This document shows, piece after piece, positions 28,410 to 30,694 of a DNA stretch of 30,694 nt (positions are counted from its first letter, which is position 1; every line of letters begins with the position of its first letter). The notes under the pieces are model-generated. The model was not told the origin of the DNA and ran no database searches. It saw only the letters and a program-made list of their open reading frames with translations. Both the position numbers and the translations under genes were made by a program. Source of the stretch: a virus. The DNA is taken from the IMG/VR virus record IMGVR_UViG_3300034072_000910, positions 1 through 30,694 of that record; one strand, 5' to 3'.

Positions 28410-29156
28410 GTGCGCACCATCACTTTCCAGGTGGACGACCTAGTGAAGAACCTGGATCTCATGGCGCAGGTGCAGGTGCCTTATGCCGCCAAGCAGACGA
28501 TGAAGCGCCTGGGCTTTGAGCTAAAGCGCGAGCTAGGCCAAAACCTGCAGCAGGTCTTCCAGGACCCCATCCCCCTCACCGTCAAGTCCCCCAAGTACAC
28601 CGCCAGGGGGGTGGAGCTGGAGATGCGGATTGAGAACACCGGGGTAAGTAAGGGAAGAGGCCCTGGGGAGTATTTGTTCCCGGCTACCACCGATGCGCCT
28701 GGGCAGTTTGGCAAAAAGCCCTACCTGGAGACGGGCCTGGGCCGCTTCCTGAAACGCCAGGGTTACCTGGGGGACGCCAATGCGGTGCTGTCCTGGGTGG
28801 CGCTACCTGGGGTGCCAACGACGCAGTACGGCAATGTGCAGCCTGGTTTCATCAAGGCGGTGATCCAGGCCCTGGGGAACGCAGAGGCGCCTGGGCGGTT
28901 GAGGCAAACCAGGGCCAAGTACGGGGGCGCCAACCGCTACTTCTCCGTCCCGGAGTCCAAGCGCGGTCAGGGCCTGGCCCCTGGTATTTACCGGGTGAAG
29001 GGGGCGAGCAGGCCCGAGCGCCTGTTTGCGTACAGGCCAAGCATGGACCAGTACAAGACCCCCACCCTGTTTGACTTCGAGGGCGTGACCAGGGACCGCA
29101 GCGCCGCCCTACTTCCAGGCATCCTCCAGGCAGAGATCAAACGCGCCCTGGGGTGA
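28410..29156 (+). CDS. Probable virion structural protein (248 aa)
   Basis: GTG at 28410, 22 bases after the upstream stop. The N-terminal half (QVPYAAKQTMKRLGFELKRELGQNLQQVFQDPIPLTVKSPKYTA, then EMRIEN) and the C-terminal FSVPESKRGQGLAPGIYRVKG...RPERLFAYRPSMDQYKTPTLFDF follow a pattern I recall from a family found near head-tail connector genes in phages: 'YVLTRTLN...TPFTL..' then 'FxxPGxxGLxPGVWxR...'. No enzymatic motif is present. I therefore call it a probable neck/minor head protein. This rests on pattern memory, so confidence in the role is modest, while confidence in coding is high. Confidence 0.6.
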   Translation: MRTITFQVDDLVKNLDLMAQVQVPYAAKQTMKRLGFELKRELGQNLQQVFQDPIPLTVKSPKYTARGVELEMRIENTGVSKGRGPGEYLFPATTDAPGQFGKKPYLETGLGRFLKRQGYLGDANAVLSWVALPGVPTTQYGNVQPGFIKAVIQALGNAEAPGRLRQTRAKYGGANRYFSVPESKRGQGLAPGIYRVKGASRPERLFAYRPSMDQYKTPTLFDFEGVTRDRSAALLPGILQAEIKRALG

Positions 29157-29178
29157 CAGGGGGCCTAACGTCGCAGCC

Positions 29179-29391
29179 ATGCCAAACCCCCATAACCAGG
29201 ACCAGGACACCCAAGACCTAGCCCTGGAACTCTTCCTAGAGCGCCTTCACCGCAGCCTGGACAACCTGGACAGGGGGGAGCTATGCCAGGTGATCCGCCT
29301 CCTGACGCGCAGCTACCGCACCCAAAGGGGCCTGGTTGTGCAACTGCTAAGAGAGCGCCAGGGTGGCCCCGTTCGCCCAGGCCCGCATTAA
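29179..29391 (+). CDS. Small helical acidic/basic protein (70 aa)
   Basis: ATG at 29179. It is helical: DTQDLALELFLERLHRSLDNLDRGELCQVIRLLTRSYRTQRGLVVQLLRERQG. A charged helix pair with a basic end suggests a small DNA- or protein-binding subunit; no named family. Its stop is 79 bp upstream of the ligase start, and a hairpin (29406-29430) lies in between. Confidence 0.65.
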   Translation: MPNPHNQDQDTQDLALELFLERLHRSLDNLDRGELCQVIRLLTRSYRTQRGLVVQLLRERQGGPVRPGPH

Positions 29392-29405
29392 GTTTTGTTA
29401 CCTAG

Positions 29406-29436
29406 CCCAGGCTGCCCTGGCGCACCTGGGTCTTTG
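29406..29436 (+). terminator. Weak hairpin with T-rich tail
   Basis: CCCAGG and CCTGGG pair as 6-bp arms round a 13-base loop, followed by TCTTTGT. It lies between the 70-aa gene and the ligase start, so it may limit read-through. The arms are short, making this only a candidate. Confidence 0.4.
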
Positions 29437-29470
29437 TACTACACTGACCCCTAGGTACACCCAACAATCA

Positions 29471-30232
29471 ATGCCTCAACTTCCTTCCCCGCTTCTCCGC
29501 CAGCAGCTCCTCCACGCGGAAGCCCAGTACCGCCAGGGCACTCCGGTGATGACCGACCGGGAGTTTGACCTGATGCTGCAGCGCTATCAAGCCCTAGGCG
29601 GCACCCTCCCCCAGGAGCCCCTGGTCCTCCCCTCCCTGGATGCGATGGATCTCCAGGATTGGCTGGAGCGTCTGGACCACGCCCAGGTTGCGCCGCGTCT
29701 GTTCACCATCACCCCCAAGATCGACGGTTGCGCCCTGGCCCTGGTTTACCAGGGGGGCAAGTTGGTGCAGGCGTACACCCGTACTGGGAAGTGCGCCCTG
29801 GCCCTGGCCAGGTTGGTGCCCACGATTCCGCAACATCTCCGTTGCTCCGGGGAACTCCGGGTGCGTGGTGAGCTGTACGACCACGCCACCAAGAAGCAGA
29901 GCACCCCGGCCGCCGCTCTCCGCCGCAAAGTGCCCAACGCCCAGGGCCTCTCTTTCACCGCCTTCAACGTCCTCAACCCCCAGGGGATGGACCACAGCGA
30001 GCAGCTGGAGACCCTGGAGCGTCTTGGCTTTCAGGTCCAGCCCTGGTTTTTCGCCGATACTGCCGCCCAGGTCCGCACTTTGCACCAGTCCTGGCGCCAG
30101 GGCAAGGCGTGGACCGGCCTCCCCACGGACGGCATTGTGGTCACCCTGGATTGCGCAGAGGCCCAGGAGCGTCTCGGCTACGCCACCAGGACGCCACGCT
30201 TCGCCTTGGCCATGAAAGCGCTGCACCAGTGA
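29471..30232 (+). CDS. NAD+-dependent DNA ligase, minimal (adenylation domain only)
   Basis: 253 aa from the ATG at 29471; the frame upstream to 29363 overlaps the 70-aa gene and is not needed. Residues 12-58 match the LigA domain Ia that captures NMN (Y20...MTDREFDLMLQRYQ). Motif I is KIDG (K83-D85-G86), motif III LRVRGEL (129-135), motif IV DGIVV (220-224), and motif V FALAMK (244-249). It then ends: the OB-fold, zinc finger, helix-hairpin-helix and BRCT domains of cellular LigA (about 670 aa) are missing. Adenylation should be possible, but nick sealing would need an OB-like partner. Not a truncated fragment, since it begins and ends cleanly. Confidence 0.85.
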   Translation: MPQLPSPLLRQQLLHAEAQYRQGTPVMTDREFDLMLQRYQALGGTLPQEPLVLPSLDAMDLQDWLERLDHAQVAPRLFTITPKIDGCALALVYQGGKLVQAYTRTGKCALALARLVPTIPQHLRCSGELRVRGELYDHATKKQSTPAAALRRKVPNAQGLSFTAFNVLNPQGMDHSEQLETLERLGFQVQPWFFADTAAQVRTLHQSWRQGKAWTGLPTDGIVVTLDCAEAQERLGYATRTPRFALAMKALHQ

Positions 30233-30233
30233 C

Positions 30234-30245
30234 CTAGGCGCCTAG
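30234..30245. repeat. 12-bp perfect palindrome
   Basis: CTAGGCGCCTAG is a perfect dyad located just after the ligase stop and before the next gene. It contains the over-represented CCTAGG word with the preceding base. Possible operator or processing hairpin; no T-run follows, so it is not a terminator. Confidence 0.35.
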
Positions 30246-30280
30246 TCACCGCTTTCCCTTCACCCCACTGCATCAAACCT

Positions 30281-30475
30281 GTGCCTCGACCCCCCACCTC
30301 CACTGTCCCCTTGGAAGAGCTGTACATGGCCTGGCGCTGGGAAACCACCAGGGCTGCTTGGCTGACGCAACACGGCCGCCACCAAGAGGCAGCACACGCC
30401 CACAGATACGCTCTGATCTACAAGGAGCGCCTGGAGAATGATTGTGATCTTGTCGTACACCAGCCAGACCTGTGA
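30281..30475 (+). CDS. Small protein of unknown function (64 aa)
   Basis: GTG at 30281. Pro-rich start (PRPPTSTVPLEELYMAWRW), then a helix HQEAAHAHRYALIYKERLEND with regularly spaced His/Ala. No known family. Its last four bases overlap the next GTG (GTGA). A 12-bp palindrome CTAGGCGCCTAG (30234-30245) lies between the ligase and this gene, containing a CCTAGG site. Confidence 0.6.
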   Translation: MPRPPTSTVPLEELYMAWRWETTRAAWLTQHGRHQEAAHAHRYALIYKERLENDCDLVVHQPDL

Positions 30476-30684
30476 CCCAGGAGCAAACCCGCTGCACCTT
30501 GCAAGTAGCTGTCCACTATGCCGGCAGCTTCTTCTCCGCCCTAGCCCAGGCCGGCCTCTACGCCGATCCTGGGAATAGGGAGCGCCTGGTTGCTGCCTTC
30601 CCGGAGTTTGAACAACAGTACGGCCCTAGCACCGCCTTCTACCAGAGGATGTTCCCTGGTTCGCCAAACCCGCCTAGGGGCTGA
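30472..30684 (+). CDS. Small protein of unknown function (70 aa)
   Basis: GTG at 30472 (GTGA overlap with the upstream gene). Helical core VAVHYAGSFFSALAQAGLYADPGNRERLVAAFPEFEQQYGPSTAFYQRMF, ending in a Pro/Gly-rich tail. 'AGLY..PGNR..L..AFPEF...YGP.T.FY' reads as a small conserved alpha-helical protein, but I cannot assign a family. It ends ten bases before the window edge, so the neighbouring gene is not visible. Confidence 0.65.
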   Translation: MTQEQTRCTLQVAVHYAGSFFSALAQAGLYADPGNRERLVAAFPEFEQQYGPSTAFYQRMFPGSPNPPRG

Positions 30685-30694
30685 GACACATACG

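Noticed and set aside
29436-29460. Promoter-like TGTACTACACTGACC before the ligase, partly matched at 19966-19980
   Set aside because: The -10-like hexamer is weak and no -35 element lies at the right spacing.
1-30694. CRISPR arrays, tRNA genes, integrase and attachment sites
   Set aside because: No regularly spaced direct repeats, no tRNA-like clover-leaf sequences and no recombinase motifs were seen on either strand.

Overview
The window looks like part of the genome of a tailed phage with a long, non-contractile (siphovirus-type) tail. It carries a tail-tip module (NlpC/P60-like protein, lambda J-like tip protein, tail-tube-like proteins), long tail fibres with a collar domain, an endolysin, a family A DNA polymerase, a primase-helicase and nucleotide-metabolism genes. 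There is no integrase, repressor, rRNA or tRNA. Several small proteins (for example at 17495-18092 and the 44-aa basic protein at 11150) resemble families I remember from phages of Synechococcus/Cyanobium-type cyanobacteria. A cyanobacterial host is therefore an inference, not proven by the window.

Layout. (1) 1-13802, plus strand, is the late region: tail hub, NlpC-like protein, fused I/J-like tip protein, two tail-tube-like proteins, two fibre proteins, a glycoside-hydrolase-like enzyme, a cassette of small genes (a basic 44-aa protein, a holin-like protein, a conserved 57-aa protein), a two-domain endolysin (GH24 lysozyme plus M15 peptidase) and an HNH endonuclease. (2) 26605 down to 13799, minus strand, is a dense run of about 27 mostly overlapping genes: primase-helicase, PolA with an intein, two ribbon-helix-helix candidates, a thermonuclease, an RlpA-like secreted protein, zinc-finger/HTH proteins, dCTP deaminase, dNMP kinase and many small unknowns. 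One small plus-strand gene (15670-15882) sits inside this run. (3) 26846-30694, plus strand, has an ssDNA-binding-like protein, a PD-(D/E)XK nuclease, a probable virion protein, a minimal NAD+-dependent DNA ligase and small unknowns.

How the parts fit. The primase-helicase, PolA, ssDNA-binding-like protein, PD-(D/E)XK nuclease and ligase make up most of a self-encoded replication/recombination set. dCTP deaminase and dNMP kinase supply dNTPs, and the thermonuclease could recycle host DNA. The two main gene blocks diverge from a 240-bp region (26606-26845). The two blocks meeting at 13.8 kb converge with a 4-bp overlap.

The most notable signals are as follows. A cluster of six copies of a 9-bp element, arranged as nested perfect inverted repeats, lies inside the 3' end of the primase-helicase gene. 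The copies fall in all three reading frames, so selection appears to be on the DNA, and this is a candidate replication origin. PolA carries a 338-residue intein inserted in its nucleotide-binding O-helix, with an unusual Gly before the terminal Asn. An inverted repeat abuts the start of a ribbon-helix-helix-like gene. A C-x2-C...C...C module is shared by two phage proteins. Several real-looking small genes are easy to miss.
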